The notes: a model not told the origin generated them from the sequence alone. Counted from the stretch's first letter, positions 44,259 through 54,285 are shown. The stretch: 64,000 bases of DNA from Ferruginibacter sp. (GCA_013141115.1 JABFRP010000001.1:496001-560000), one strand, 5' to 3'. Made by a program: numbers and translations.

Positions 44259-44376
44259 TGTACTGAAAAATTTTTTTTTTGAAGTGCATTATTTTTTCTA
44301 ATGCACAAGATACAATCAGAAAAACACTGGTTGAATAAAGTAAAATTATCAGACCAATCTAAAAACTAAATAAACA

Positions 44377-45084
44377 ATGATAAAAAAGATACTTATTGTT
44401 GCTACGAATAGCAATAACCCTTTAAGTAAAGGGAAAGCAACAGGTTTGTGGCTTTCTGAATTAACTCATTTTGCAGATGTGGTAATGGCTGCAGGTTGCA
44501 GAGTAGATATTGCCAGCCCTTTAGGTGGTAATATTCCCTTAGATGTATCGAAACACTCTTTTGATAAGCAAATGAAAGACAGTTCGAATGCAAAGTTTAT
44601 GCGTATTCCATACTTAACCTTCTCACTAAAAAATTCATTAAGCATAAGTAAAATTTATGCACAAGATTATGAAGCCATTTACCTGGCAGGCGGGCATGGT
44701 GCAATGTTTGATTTCCGCCAATCTGAATCATTGCAAAGCAAACTCACCGAATTTCATTCAGCCAATAAAATTCTTTCGGGTGTTTGTCACGGTGTAGCAG
44801 GTTTTATAGATACAAAAGATAAATCAGGGAACCATATTGTGAAAAACAAAAAGGTAACAGGCTTCTCTAATTTTGAAGATAAATTAGCGGAAGCAATTGA
44901 GCACTTACCATTTTTATTGGAAACTGATTTAAAACAAGCAGGAGCAATTTATCGCAAAAGCCTGATTCCCTTTATGGCAAGGGTAGAAACAGAATACAAT
45001 TTTATTACGGGTCAAAATCCAGCCTCAGCTAAAGGGGTTGGTAAAGCTGTTGTAAAAATGCTGCACTCCAAAGGGAATAACTAA
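44377..45084 (+). CDS. DJ-1/PfpI family protein (Hsp31-like)
   Basis: This 235-residue protein has the DJ-1/PfpI fold. The nucleophile Cys137 with His138 is in LSGVCHGVAGFI, and the acidic partner is in LWLSELTHF. AIYLAGGHGAMFDF is typical of the class I glutamine-amidotransferase-like Hsp31 group, which degrades glyoxals and acts as a stress chaperone. It is followed 17 bp later by an alpha/beta hydrolase in the same direction, so they are likely one unit. Two decayed copies of this gene lie at 62880-63043 and 63126-63403. Confidence 0.85.
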   Translation: MIKKILIVATNSNNPLSKGKATGLWLSELTHFADVVMAAGCRVDIASPLGGNIPLDVSKHSFDKQMKDSSNAKFMRIPYLTFSLKNSLSISKIYAQDYEAIYLAGGHGAMFDFRQSESLQSKLTEFHSANKILSGVCHGVAGFIDTKDKSGNHIVKNKKVTGFSNFEDKLAEAIEHLPFLLETDLKQAGAIYRKSLIPFMARVETEYNFITGQNPASAKGVGKAVVKMLHSKGNN

Positions 45085-45100
45085 AAACAGGCTCTTAACA

Positions 45101-45946
45101 ATGAAAAGATTTTTAACAGTAATTTTTTCAATTGCATTAAGTCAACAAACATATAGTCGAGCAATGGAAAATAAAGTAACAAACAAAACAATTGTATTCA
45201 TTCACGGACTATTTCAAAACCCAAACAGCTGGACTGAATGGAAAAAATATTTTGAAGCAAAGGGGTACAGGTGCTACGCCCCTGCATACCCATTTCACGA
45301 AGGACAAGCCGACAGTTTAAGGAACAGTATTAACCCCAGGTTAGGGAACCTCACCTTTGCACATGTGATTTACAGCTTACTGGCATTCATCGATTCTTTA
45401 CCAGAAAAACCAATTCTTATAGGTCATTCTATGGGAGGGCTTGCAGTGCAAAAACTTATTCAACTCAATAATGGAGTTGCCGGAATTTGTATTGATGCCG
45501 CACCGCCAAAAGGAATTTTCAGCTTCAAATGGAGTTTTCTTAAAGCCAATCTTCCTACCATCAATCCGCTGAAAAGAAATCCGGTCTGTGTTCCGACAGT
45601 AAAATGGTTTCATTATGCTTTTTGTAACACAATGACAATGGAACAAACACAAATTGAGTATGACAAATTTGTAGTTCCCGAAAGCAGAAACATACCAAGA
45701 ACAAGCACAGGCAAGCAAGGCAAAATTGATTTCAAAAAGCCACACAGCCCATTACTTTTTATTGCAGGAGAGAAAGATCACATCATTCCATCGTCGCTAA
45801 ACAAGAAAAACTTTGAAGCATACAAAGACAAAAACAGTAAATGTGATTTCAAAGAATTTGCCGGACGAACACACTACATCTGCGGTCAGCAAAATTGGGA
45901 AGAAGTGGCAAGCTACATTGATAATTGGCTGGGGAATTTAAAATAA
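45101..45946 (+). CDS. Alpha/beta hydrolase
   Basis: This 281-residue protein has a short signal-like N-terminus (MKRFLTVIFSIALSQQTYS). The oxyanion motif is IVFIHGLFQNPNSW, the nucleophile Ser110 is in LIGHSMGGLAV, the Asp is in IAGEKDHIIP, and the His is in GRTHYICGQ. The cap region includes CVPTVKWFHYAFCNTM. The substrate is unknown. It is co-directional with the DJ-1-type gene 17 bp upstream, which may suggest a shared detoxification role (inference). Confidence 0.8.
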   Translation: MKRFLTVIFSIALSQQTYSRAMENKVTNKTIVFIHGLFQNPNSWTEWKKYFEAKGYRCYAPAYPFHEGQADSLRNSINPRLGNLTFAHVIYSLLAFIDSLPEKPILIGHSMGGLAVQKLIQLNNGVAGICIDAAPPKGIFSFKWSFLKANLPTINPLKRNPVCVPTVKWFHYAFCNTMTMEQTQIEYDKFVVPESRNIPRTSTGKQGKIDFKKPHSPLLFIAGEKDHIIPSSLNKKNFEAYKDKNSKCDFKEFAGRTHYICGQQNWEEVASYIDNWLGNLK

Positions 45947-46004
45947 ATTCACAACGTAATACATCACAGTTTGCCCAGCCGCCCTGCCTGCAGATTTAAT
46001 ACGG

Positions 46005-46604
46005 TTATTTCAGTTGTTTAAGATAATTCTTTATATAGCTATTTTTCTCTTTTGCACTTAATACATCAAAATTTGAAACCTTTCCATTGATATGTAAAAA
46101 ATTATTAGGTTTTCGTTTCAATGGCTTTTGTTGCACTTTAAATCCTGTTACAAAAACAGCATAACCAAATGTCGCTCCAAAACCAATCTGGTTCATTATT
46201 CCCAATAAATCTGTCGTCTGCCACTCTTGTATAACTTTTCCGTTTACCACCTTGCGTTGAAAAATACCTGTTACTGCCAGGCTTTTTTTATTGGCAGGCG
46301 AACCCATAAAGCTACCTGTATTAACAACCCTTGATGTAAAGCGAATGGATACAAAATCATTTTCAGTGATGTTATTTTCAAGGGTCATTTCAAAATTTGA
46401 GAAAGCGCCTCTCATATCTTGCATAAAGGCAATATACTCGTCTTTTGAAAAATGATAGCTATCACCTGTATAGGTAAAGTTCTTATCTAATAAACTGTCT
46501 AACTTTTCCCAATCGGCTTCCAGAATGGCTCTTGAAACTGCATAAGCGGTTTGAGCTGTTTCAGATTTACTTTCGTCTGTTATTACAAGTTTTGCTACGT
46601 TCAT
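46005..46604 (-). CDS. SnoaL-like ester cyclase/isomerase-fold protein
   Basis: This 199-residue protein contains an NTF2-like SnoaL domain in its middle: LEADWEKLDSLLDKNFTYTG, then FMQDMRGAFSNFEMTLENNI and VNGKVIQEWQTTDLLGIMNQ. SnoaL proteins bind small hydrophobic molecules; many are non-enzymatic. The C-terminal 50 residues are basic and outside the fold. It is divergent from the HxlR regulator gene at 46739, with 134 bp between them. That arrangement suggests the regulator controls it. Confidence 0.7.
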   Translation of the reverse strand: MNVAKLVITDESKSETAQTAYAVSRAILEADWEKLDSLLDKNFTYTGDSYHFSKDEYIAFMQDMRGAFSNFEMTLENNITENDFVSIRFTSRVVNTGSFMGSPANKKSLAVTGIFQRKVVNGKVIQEWQTTDLLGIMNQIGFGATFGYAVFVTGFKVQQKPLKRKPNNFLHINGKVSNFDVLSAKEKNSYIKNYLKQLK

Positions 46605-46738
46605 TTTATTTATAATTTTGTTTTGGCAAAAGTAGAATCTACACTAACACTTTTACATATACTTACCAAAAAGAAAGTGCTATCATTATGGTAAGCATAG
46701 TAATATTATAGTTAGCTTTACAGCCGATAAATAGATGT

Positions 46739-47065
46739 ATGAAACGATATAAGCTTAATGGTGCTTATTACTACTGCCCTGTTGATTTAACAATTCAAAT
46801 TGTTGGTGGCCGTTGGAAAGCAAATGTTATTTGGAATTTGAGAGAAGGTAAAATGCGGTTTGGTGAATTAAAAAAAATATTAGTAACCATCAATGATAAA
46901 ATGTTATCCAAGGTTTTAAAAGAGTTGGAAGCACAGGGTGTTGTAAGCCGTAAGGTTTATGAAGTTGCTCCACCAAAAGTTGAATACAGCCTGACCAAAG
47001 AAGGCAAAAAACTTTTACCTATTATGCAGGCAATGAGTGATTACGGTCAAAAGTTTGAAGTTTAG
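46739..47065 (+). CDS. HxlR-family transcription regulator
   Basis: This 108-residue winged-helix protein has the family N-terminus YYCPVDLTIQIVGGRWKANV with the conserved Cys. The HTH is at about 45-80 (RFGELKKI then INDKMLSKVLKELEAQGVVS) and the wing is VEYSLTKEGKKLLP. HxlR regulators respond to electrophiles or oxidative stress. It is divergent from the SnoaL-like gene and is followed 47 bp later by a Crp/Fnr-type regulator. Confidence 0.9.
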   Translation: MKRYKLNGAYYYCPVDLTIQIVGGRWKANVIWNLREGKMRFGELKKILVTINDKMLSKVLKELEAQGVVSRKVYEVAPPKVEYSLTKEGKKLLPIMQAMSDYGQKFEV

Positions 47066-47112
47066 TAATGGCATCATATGCTTACAATTTCATACAACAA
47101 CAAACATAAACA

Positions 47113-47694
47113 ATGAGCGACTTTCAAATATTCAAAAACTGGCTTACAAAGGTTTCCTTCCTAACGGAAAAGGACTGCTCTTTGTTTGAACCTTATTTGG
47201 CAACCCAAAACTATAAAGCCAAGGAATATTTTTTAAGCGAAAACAAAATTTGTAAAGAAATCGGTTTTTTGAACCACGGCTGTTTTAGAACTTATTATTT
47301 AAACGAAGGAAAAGAAATTAATACACAATTTATTTTTGAAAATGAATTTGTAGTGGATTTCGACAGTTTTCTACAAGAGAAACCCAGCCGTTATTGTATT
47401 CAGGCATTGGAAGATGCACAAGTAGTAACTTTTAATTTACAAGCATTGCAAAATGCTTATTCTCAATCACAAAACTGGGAGCGATTCGGTAGAATTATGG
47501 CTGAACATTCCTATAAAATGACAACTGAAAGAGTCGAAAGCTTTTTATTCCTGGATGGTGAACAACGTTACCTTGACTTACTTAAAAACCAACCTCTCAT
47601 TTTTAACCGTATACCGCTATATCATATTGCGTCCTACATAGGGCTTGAACGGGAAAGCCTTAGCCGGTTACGAAAAAAAATAGCCCACCAGTAA
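47113..47694 (+). CDS. Crp/Fnr-family regulator with cyclic-nucleotide-binding-like domain
   Basis: This 193-residue protein has a cNMP-binding-like beta barrel (about 25-130) and a C-terminal HTH (about 160-190: PLYHIASYIGLERESLSRLR). The usual cAMP residues are not clear, as in many Bacteroidota members. It follows the HxlR gene in the same direction and may act in the same response. The next 1165 bp (47695-48859) hold no gene, only two hairpins (48137-48159 and 48715-48746). Confidence 0.82.
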   Translation: MSDFQIFKNWLTKVSFLTEKDCSLFEPYLATQNYKAKEYFLSENKICKEIGFLNHGCFRTYYLNEGKEINTQFIFENEFVVDFDSFLQEKPSRYCIQALEDAQVVTFNLQALQNAYSQSQNWERFGRIMAEHSYKMTTERVESFLFLDGEQRYLDLLKNQPLIFNRIPLYHIASYIGLERESLSRLRKKIAHQ

Positions 47695-48136
47695 CGAATG
47701 TAATATTTGCTATTGTTTAGCTGCACCTCGGTATTGACTTTTTTAAAAATTTTAAACAAAAGATTTACTGCTAGTCTGGTTAAAGGAATACCAATCAGCA
47801 CCACTATCAGCTAATTTCCGGCTTAACTAAATTAGAATAAGCATAAGAGAATTGAACAGCACCCCATACATATACTTTGCCCAAAAAATATTGCCATAAA
47901 AATGGTTTGGGTAGCGTAACATCAGCAACAGGTAAGCAGCAATGCCAATTTTAATTATTATGTTTCCTCATTATCTATTTTTTAGTTTTTATAAACTGAT
48001 AATGCCAGCCATTAAAAGCCGGTTTGCATAAACTCCAATGCGTAAAATTTATAAGTAGTTTTACATTAAGGAAGCAATACAGTTACCTTCTTTAATATTC
48101 TGTAAAAAACGAAAATCCTTTTTTTTTGAAAAACTT

Positions 48137-48164
48137 AAGCCGGGGTTCTACCCCGGCTTTTTTT
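48137..48164. terminator. Hairpin terminator
   Basis: AAGCCGGGGT-TCT-ACCCCGGCTT forms a 10-bp stem followed by a T run. It probably ends transcription through the gene-free stretch after the Crp/Fnr-type gene. Confidence 0.8.
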
Positions 48165-48714
48165 ATTACACCAATGTAACCTTGCCTGGTGTACCAGGTA
48201 AAATAAATTGGGAGTAGTAGTGAGTGCTCATATACTTAATGGCTTACTATTTTTTAACTGCTGCAATAATTTTTATAACAAGCAACAATAAAGGCTGTGT
48301 AGAGAGTTGCTGATTCTTTTCTTTGTCTCTTAATAGCAACATAGTTTTTTGTTTGTGGCTGGCTTAGCGTTCACCATTTTCTGCACCGGTAGTATTCATC
48401 CAACACCCGAAGCTTGGTGAAAACTGATGTTAAGAAAACAAGTAAAAGCTAATAGTAGCACAATAGCCAATTGTTACTCCATGGGTTTGGTTTGCAATAA
48501 CACTTTTGTTTTAAGTTTTTTTAGGTGATCATGTAGCTAACACCCGGCATTTGTCAATTACGGGTATTTGCTACCAACGTAAAAATTATTTTTTTTCATT
48601 TTATTTAAATTTTATGATTAATAATGCCACAAAATTTAACAACGTGGTTCAGGTAAAAATTTACAAAAGTTACATTTATTGGGTATTGATGTTTTAGAAA
48701 TTCAGTATGTGTAC

Positions 48715-48746
48715 AAAAATAGCAGGACAATTGTCCTGCTATTTTT
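48715..48746. terminator. 32-bp perfect palindrome, likely bidirectional terminator
   Basis: The arms AAAAATAGCAGGACAA and TTGTCCTGCTATTTTT are exact complements with no unpaired loop. A/T runs on both ends fit termination in both directions. It lies 114 bp before the 691-residue lipoprotein gene. Confidence 0.6.
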
Positions 48747-48859
48747 AAATAGCAGGCTCTATCTGAAATTTTTAATAAAATAATAATCAAATTAGTGCTG
48801 CTATTATGTTTTAATAACCAAATTTCCTATTTGGAAATTACAAAAACCAATTAACGATT

Positions 48860-50935
48860 ATGAAAAAAATGAAGGTGTTTTTATCGATTGCAATTACCTT
48901 TTTGTTACTTACAGGCACAGGTTGTAAAAAATTTGACAAGGATAAACCGGAGCTTCAAAATAAGCAGGAACAAAGCGCAGATAATGCAAAATTAAACTCC
49001 GGGATGGATTTAGCCAGCCTTGTAACAGCCACAGCAATAGCAACTGATAAAGAGTTTGCTAATGAGCTTGCAGCAAGTATTGAAAATTCGTACTACCTGG
49101 ATGAAAACATTTTGTTTACAGATCTGCTTCAACCTGAAAAGGGCACTATCCTGAAAAGTAATAACAAAGCCCGCTTTAAAACCAATTTTGAAGCAGCTTA
49201 CACTAGTGGCAAATTCAGGCAGCTAAACAGCAAAACCCCGTACCAAATGGAAACAGCAGGGTTAGATGCGTTTAAGAATTTTTTAATTGAAAATGATGTA
49301 CAGCTTTATTGGCCATACGTGCTGCATACGGCTGGTATGAATAAACCTATAACTGTTGGGTTTGTACCTGCAGATGTAAAGGAAGATGGCTTTAAAGGAT
49401 ACCAGGTAATATCAACCGCTGGCGAAAAAGTTGAGTTTAAAGAAGTTGTTATAACAGATGAATTTGAAAAAGAAAACCCGGTTTGGCTGATTACAAAAAA
49501 TAATGGGGCGTATAAAATACCCAATATGCACAGGCAATCTGATGAGGAATTTCAAGTATTTAAAAAGGCATATAATGGCCAAATTTCGGCTGAACAGTGT
49601 TCTGATGAATTGGAAAGGCTGACATCAATAAATAAGCAACCTGCCATGGCAACTTCTTCAGAAGTATATACACTTTATATCGGTAGGGATAGGTTGGGCA
49701 AAAACCCTTCACCCGGCCAATCGGTGGGTATATTTGTTACTTATGCTGCATCCAACACTAACGTAATATCACCAACTAACACATTAACTGGAGGAATTTC
49801 TGTTACCACGCAATTTACTAAATCACAAATAGAATTTTGCAGAAACAACCCAAATTATGAAGTACCAAGAAAAGTGGCACTTATAAGCGATTGGAAGGTG
49901 AATACCAGAAAGCAAACTTTTGTGGTTTCTTACGGCTGGCAGGCATTTAAAAAAACAACAACCGTAGAGCAAACTATTAACGGTACAATAGGAGGAGAAT
50001 ATGGTGGAGTAAAAGGTAATGCTACTGTTGGATATACTACCAAAAAATCTGTTGCATGGGAAGCTCCTGCCACTAATGTGGTTGCTTACACAAATACAGG
50101 TATATACAGAAGTTTGTTTGAGTATTTGAATTATACAAGCCTTAACAATCCTGGTTTTGGAGGTAATGTTTTCAAAACAAAATGCAATAACAAAGATTAT
50201 TATGAAAGAAACTTTGGGCTTCCCGGGAATGATCTCGGTTATTCCCTCACAACCGATGTGGGTTATGGTGCAAATGTTAATCCAAGAAGTTTTGCGGTTA
50301 GTCCTGTTAATGGAAATAAGTTTATTATGAAAAGTGAGTTAGATGAACCTGTTATGGGAGATTTTGCAATTAAATCACCTATAGCTAATACAACTTCTGC
50401 TGCGTTAGAACTAAGAAATAAGCAGAATACCACTTTGGTACAGGATGTTATTGGGATTAATGATGAGGCAGTATGGACAATTAAATTTACACCTAATGGC
50501 GGTTATGTTTTTTTAAGCAAAATGAGTGCTGCCGCTGGTAATAAAAAATATTTTACAGCCGTTAATGATGTAACAAAATCTGTAAGCCTAAAAACTTGGG
50601 ATGGTGAAGCTGCAAATGGGCTATGGCTGATGACTGTAAAGGATGACCTTTACAAAACCGGTGTAGGTACCTCATATTCAACCGGTGTTACTATAGCATC
50701 AGCATCTTCTTTTGGAATATTAAGCAGGTATCTTAAGCCGCTTAATTCAACAGGCTTAGAAGTTGTAGAACCACGAGCGCAATGGAACAACGATTTCAGG
50801 CATATGGTTGGACCATTTAAAAGTAAAAATGGTGGAACAAATGCTCAACTAACAAATGCCTGCCAGCTATTTAAAATTTACAAAATTTCTGCTTCATTAC
50901 CTGATGAAGATAAAAACTATGATTATTTACAATAA
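48860..50935 (+). CDS. Large lipoprotein of unknown function
   Basis: This 691-residue protein has a lipoprotein signal (LLLTGTGCKK, Cys22). An acidic helical part (about 30-280) is followed by a beta-rich domain (about 290-480) with TFVVSYGWQAFKKTTTVEQT, and a C-terminal part with a possible carbohydrate-binding-like or lipocalin-like pattern (GNKFIMKSELDEPVMGDFAI and similar). I recognise no enzyme motif. It is probably anchored to the outer membrane. The gene is single and ends at a strong hairpin. Confidence 0.65.
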   Translation: MKKMKVFLSIAITFLLLTGTGCKKFDKDKPELQNKQEQSADNAKLNSGMDLASLVTATAIATDKEFANELAASIENSYYLDENILFTDLLQPEKGTILKSNNKARFKTNFEAAYTSGKFRQLNSKTPYQMETAGLDAFKNFLIENDVQLYWPYVLHTAGMNKPITVGFVPADVKEDGFKGYQVISTAGEKVEFKEVVITDEFEKENPVWLITKNNGAYKIPNMHRQSDEEFQVFKKAYNGQISAEQCSDELERLTSINKQPAMATSSEVYTLYIGRDRLGKNPSPGQSVGIFVTYAASNTNVISPTNTLTGGISVTTQFTKSQIEFCRNNPNYEVPRKVALISDWKVNTRKQTFVVSYGWQAFKKTTTVEQTINGTIGGEYGGVKGNATVGYTTKKSVAWEAPATNVVAYTNTGIYRSLFEYLNYTSLNNPGFGGNVFKTKCNNKDYYERNFGLPGNDLGYSLTTDVGYGANVNPRSFAVSPVNGNKFIMKSELDEPVMGDFAIKSPIANTTSAALELRNKQNTTLVQDVIGINDEAVWTIKFTPNGGYVFLSKMSAAAGNKKYFTAVNDVTKSVSLKTWDGEAANGLWLMTVKDDLYKTGVGTSYSTGVTIASASSFGILSRYLKPLNSTGLEVVEPRAQWNNDFRHMVGPFKSKNGGTNAQLTNACQLFKIYKISASLPDEDKNYDYLQ

Positions 50936-50994
50936 TTTACTATTAAAATCCTGAAGAATTAAGATATCAGAAAATAGTAAATTTTAGGTTCTTT

Positions 50995-51034
50995 ATAAAT
51001 AAGCACAGGGCTCAAATACCCTGTGCTTATTTAT
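50995..51034 (+). terminator. Terminator of the lipoprotein gene
   Basis: ATAAATAAGCACAGGG and CCCTGTGCTTATTTAT pair over 16 bp with an 8-nt loop, about 60 bp after the stop. The rest of the 376-bp stretch to 51311 shows nothing else. Confidence 0.8.
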
Positions 51035-51311
51035 TTATAAAAATCACTCTTGTTATATTTCATTCAAAAAATCATTCATTGTTTTTCTTAGGCTATTGCG
51101 GCCTCGTTTAACAGCTTTTACAAAAAGGTTCATCATGTTTTGCAATTTCTATTAAATAAGATGCAGCCAGGTATTGTATGCAGGAAGAAATATTTGCACA
51201 GGTATTAAAATAACTATTGTATTAAAAAAGAAGTGGTAAGAGTGAAGAGCAGGATGTGATGTTGATGCTTTTGAGATTAAGTTACTCTGTACTTAACAGC
51301 AGTATTGTAAT

Positions 51312-51863
51312 TTATTTTTTGCTCAACTTTATACGGCTAATTGTTTTTGGGCATACCCCAAGAAAAGTTGAAATAACTTTAATAGGCACCCGGTTTACAA
51401 TGTTAGGAAAATGATGAATAAACACTTCATATCTTTTTGACGCATACCCAACATTATCAGCATGAAATTTGCTTACTTTGTACAAGTGGTCAATTATTAC
51501 ACGGTAAACTGCATTCTTAAAATCTTCAAATTCAAATAACTCAATACAATCGTTGTAATTAATTATTTGCACTTCTGTTGGCTCAAGCGTTTCGTATGTA
51601 ACAGAAGATACCTCCTCCATTATAAACCTGTTAAAAGGGCAAATAACATTATTTTCACACGAAAGCCAGTCGGTCTTCTCTTTTTTTCTATATAAATGAA
51701 CAATGCCTTTACGGATAAAAAATATTTTATCGCTTTTATCATATTGCTTTCTTAAAAACCTCCGGGGCTGATAATAGCGTATTTGAATCTTTTTCATCAG
51801 TGCTTCCTTTGTTATAGTAGATAAAGGATACCATGAATCAAGGAAATCAATAAAAGCATACAT
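51312..51863 (-). CDS. Crp-like regulator, divergent
   Basis: This 183-residue protein has a cNMP-binding-like barrel (FIRKGIVHLYRKKEKTDWLS) and an HTH at the end (VPIKVISTFLGVCPKTISRI). It is a Crp/Fnr-family member without obvious cyclic-nucleotide residues. It follows, on the same strand, the receiver-like gene 61 bp upstream. The target is unknown. Confidence 0.7.
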   Translation of the reverse strand: MYAFIDFLDSWYPLSTITKEALMKKIQIRYYQPRRFLRKQYDKSDKIFFIRKGIVHLYRKKEKTDWLSCENNVICPFNRFIMEEVSSVTYETLEPTEVQIINYNDCIELFEFEDFKNAVYRVIIDHLYKVSKFHADNVGYASKRYEVFIHHFPNIVNRVPIKVISTFLGVCPKTISRIKLSKK

Positions 51864-51924
51864 AGCAAAGCAGCGTATTGGTTTTTAATCTGGGTTATTG
51901 TCAGTAATTGCACCGCTTTTTGTT

Positions 51925-52431
51925 TTAGCGGAGGGAAAATTGGTTAGTTTTTTGTTTATGCCTTTTTTTTAAATGCAGATCAGCTTTATATCTCACGTAA
52001 TCCATCTTTACGTTGTCAGATATTGTTATGTTTCCCTTTAGCACTTCATTTACTACTTCCGCTACTCTTTCCGGCGCATCCGACAATAAAAAGTACCCCT
52101 TAACAGCTTTGGTATAAAATACATCCAGTACTGTTTCCGACAGTTCGATGCCATAAAGAATAATTTTTGCCTGTGGCAGGCGCTTCTTTATTTGCAAAAG
52201 GTCTTTTTTTAACCGGGGCAGCTTTATTTCACCGGGTACATGATATAACACCAGGCAACAATCTGCATTTGAAGCCTTAAAGGAGTAAACAGCCTCAGTG
52301 CTGTAAACACTAATATCAATACTATGCCCAATGCCGGTTTGCAAAAATGCTTTTATACCCAGGGCATAAACTGCCGAATCTTCAAACATACGTATAACCA
52401 ACACAGGTTCCCTAACAGTCTTTATTTCCAT
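51925..52431 (-). CDS. Receiver-like protein lacking the phosphoacceptor Asp
   Basis: This 168-residue protein has the alternation of a response-regulator receiver domain: VLVIRMFEDSAVYALGIKAF, then DCCLVLYHVPGEI at the place of the phospho-Asp, then AKIILYGIELSE and AVKGYFLLSDAPERVAEVVN. The Asp of the third strand is absent, and so is the acidic pair of strand one. It has no output domain. It may be a phosphorylation-independent adaptor. The 797-bp stretch 52432-53228 to its right has only hairpins. Confidence 0.55.
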   Translation of the reverse strand: MEIKTVREPVLVIRMFEDSAVYALGIKAFLQTGIGHSIDISVYSTEAVYSFKASNADCCLVLYHVPGEIKLPRLKKDLLQIKKRLPQAKIILYGIELSETVLDVFYTKAVKGYFLLSDAPERVAEVVNEVLKGNITISDNVKMDYVRYKADLHLKKRHKQKTNQFSLR

Positions 52432-52627
52432 ATAAATCAGTATCTCATTTTAAATTTGGGCAATTCAGTAGCACCTTAGTAACTTATTTTGGTTACTACC
52501 TGGTTTGTTTAAATATAGAGCAGGTTACAGCATTAAAAGCCTATAGCAAATGGCTTATTTATAAGCAGGGCATTAGTATGTATGAAAACTAAATACAGCT
52601 ATATCAGGCAACAAAATATTTTTTACT

Positions 52628-52659
52628 AAAAAGGGAGTGTGGAAACACCCCCCTTTTTT
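52628..52659. terminator. Hairpin terminator
   Basis: AAAAAGGGAGTGT-GGAA-ACACCCCCCTTTTTTT pairs with one mismatch and ends in a T run. It lies in the gene-free stretch 52432-53228. Confidence 0.6.
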
Positions 52660-52857
52660 TGTACATGAAAATAATCTACTCATTTAATACAGTAAGATTA
52701 ATGAATAGAAACTGCAAATAATACAGTTTTGCAATCTTGTTTATGTACAATATATTTTAGTATATGAAAAGAAAAAAAAAGAATAGTTGTGTAAGGGGTA
52801 TGCAAACTGCAGCAGCAAATGAATAAATTTTCAGGAAAAGTATGCTAAAAAATAAAA

Positions 52858-52873
52858 CCCCGGAGAACCGGGG
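52858..52873. terminator. GC-rich hairpin
   Basis: CCCCGG-AGAA-CCGGGG forms a perfect 6-bp stem, followed by TCTTAAT. It has no neighbouring gene within 350 bp. A short terminator-like element is the likely explanation. Confidence 0.5.
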
Positions 52874-53228
52874 TCTTAATAATCAATACCCTATTTAAAA
52901 CTTATAATGCAAGGTTACCCTATTTTTTGTATTTTAAAAAGTGTTGTCATACTACAATATATAAACACTAAATAAACAGTATTAAAAAACAAAAAAATGC
53001 TAATAAGCAGTAAATTTAATATTTGGCAGCCTTTATAAATCTATGCCAAAACTAGTAATACCTGTTCTTTCTGCCATAGCCTTAAACTTTGGTATAAACC
53101 CAATTTTTCTTCCTTAATCATCCTCAATAATACCAAACGGCCCTTAAATGTAAAGTGGGTTAATTAAACAAGCCATAAACCTGTTGCTTTTCATTTGCTA
53201 AATGGGTTGTTACTGTTTGTAGCAACAG

Positions 53229-53702
53229 CTAATTTTTTTTTATTTTCCATAACATTTTATTATAGGGCTTTGTTTTACCAACACATTTTCCAACAACCAT
53301 TAGTGATATTCCCAAAGCCATAATATCTTTCAAAATAAAAAAATCGGGAATTATAATTCCATCTATTGTATTAAAAATAGTTGGAGTAGTAGATAAAAAA
53401 CTGATGGTAACAACAAATGTTATTGTTGCCAATATACCACCAAGTATTCCTGCTTTTTTCCAAACAAAGTGAAGTAAAAGACAGATGGCTGTTATAATTT
53501 CAATTGTTCCTAATATGTTTGAAACACCTTGCGGCGATAAAAATTTATAAAGCCAACTCATCATAAAATTATTGCTTACCAAAGGCGCTATAAAATTGGC
53601 TTCCGTTGGGGTAAATTTAAAAATTCCAATCCAAAAAAGGATAATTGATACGCCAACAACTCCTGTTTGATAACCGATTTTTTGGAAATTTATTTTTCTC
53701 AT
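53229..53702 (-). CDS. DUF417/YkgB-like membrane protein
   Basis: This 157-residue protein has four membrane helices (about 15-33, 65-82, 87-107 and 120-140). The conserved FWIGIFKFTPTEANFIAPLV and SWLYKFLSPQGVSNILG are typical of the DUF417 (YkgB) family. The role is unknown; the family is often near redox or chlorite-stress genes. It begins 5 bp after the corrected end of the reductase gene, so the two belong to one unit. Confidence 0.8.
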   Translation of the reverse strand: MRKINFQKIGYQTGVVGVSIILFWIGIFKFTPTEANFIAPLVSNNFMMSWLYKFLSPQGVSNILGTIEIITAICLLLHFVWKKAGILGGILATITFVVTISFLSTTPTIFNTIDGIIIPDFFILKDIMALGISLMVVGKCVGKTKPYNKMLWKIKKN

Positions 53703-53707
53703 ACTGT

Positions 53708-54285
53708 TTATTTTTTTTTGCCAATGGTATTAACTTTAGCCAACCAGTATTTTCGTTGCTTTGGTGTCGAAGGCTTAATTTGCCCTATGTAAGTGGTTTT
53801 GTTGTTTTTAAACCACAAAAATCAAGCACCATTTTCCGCATTACTTTTACACCACCTTCGCCAAAAAATAATTTAAATACAAAAACCGGGTAGTCTAATG
53901 TGCAAATTATTTCGGTTGTTTTTCCTTTAAGTAACTTATCCCATTTGCTGCTGTTGTTGTAATATTTAAAGGCAAAGCCAGGAACAAAAACCCTGTCAAT
54001 AAATCCTTTTAAAACAGCAGGCATCATTCCCCACCAAAGCGGGTAAATCCATACAATATGGTCGGCTGCTTTTATTTTTTCCTGTGCTTTTACCAGGTCG
54101 GGTTCCATTGTTACGCCTGTGCTGTATCCCTTACTTAAATTCAGGTTAAAATCCAGCGTTGTAACATTTATTTCATCAATACTGTGTTGGCCTGTAGCCA
54201 GTACTCCTGTTTTAAATGCTTTATGTAAAGCATAATTAAAACTCTCAGTGTTGGGGTGCCCGTTTATAATTAATATTTTCTTCAT
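53708..54285 (-). pseudogene. Flavodoxin-fold NAD(P)H:quinone oxidoreductase with a C-terminal frameshift
   Basis: The frame starting at 54285 encodes 166 residues of an NQO1/MdaB-like reductase: INGHPNTESFNYALHKAF (flavin phosphate loop), then WIYPLWWGMMPAVLKGFIDR. It ends early at KTTKPLT. One base out of frame, the sequence continues as KTTYIGQIKPSTPKQRKYWL and then AKVNTIGKKK to a stop at 53708. That is the normal C-terminus of the family and fits the 5-bp spacing to the next gene. The shift lies near an A run at about 53800-53810. It may be a real mutation or an assembly error. Confidence 0.7.

Noticed and set aside
47825..47965. Minus-strand frame with AAYLLLMLRYPNHFYGNIFW, like a membrane-protein remnant
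   Set aside because: About 40 codons with no clear start, stops on both sides and no neighbour; too weak to call a gene.
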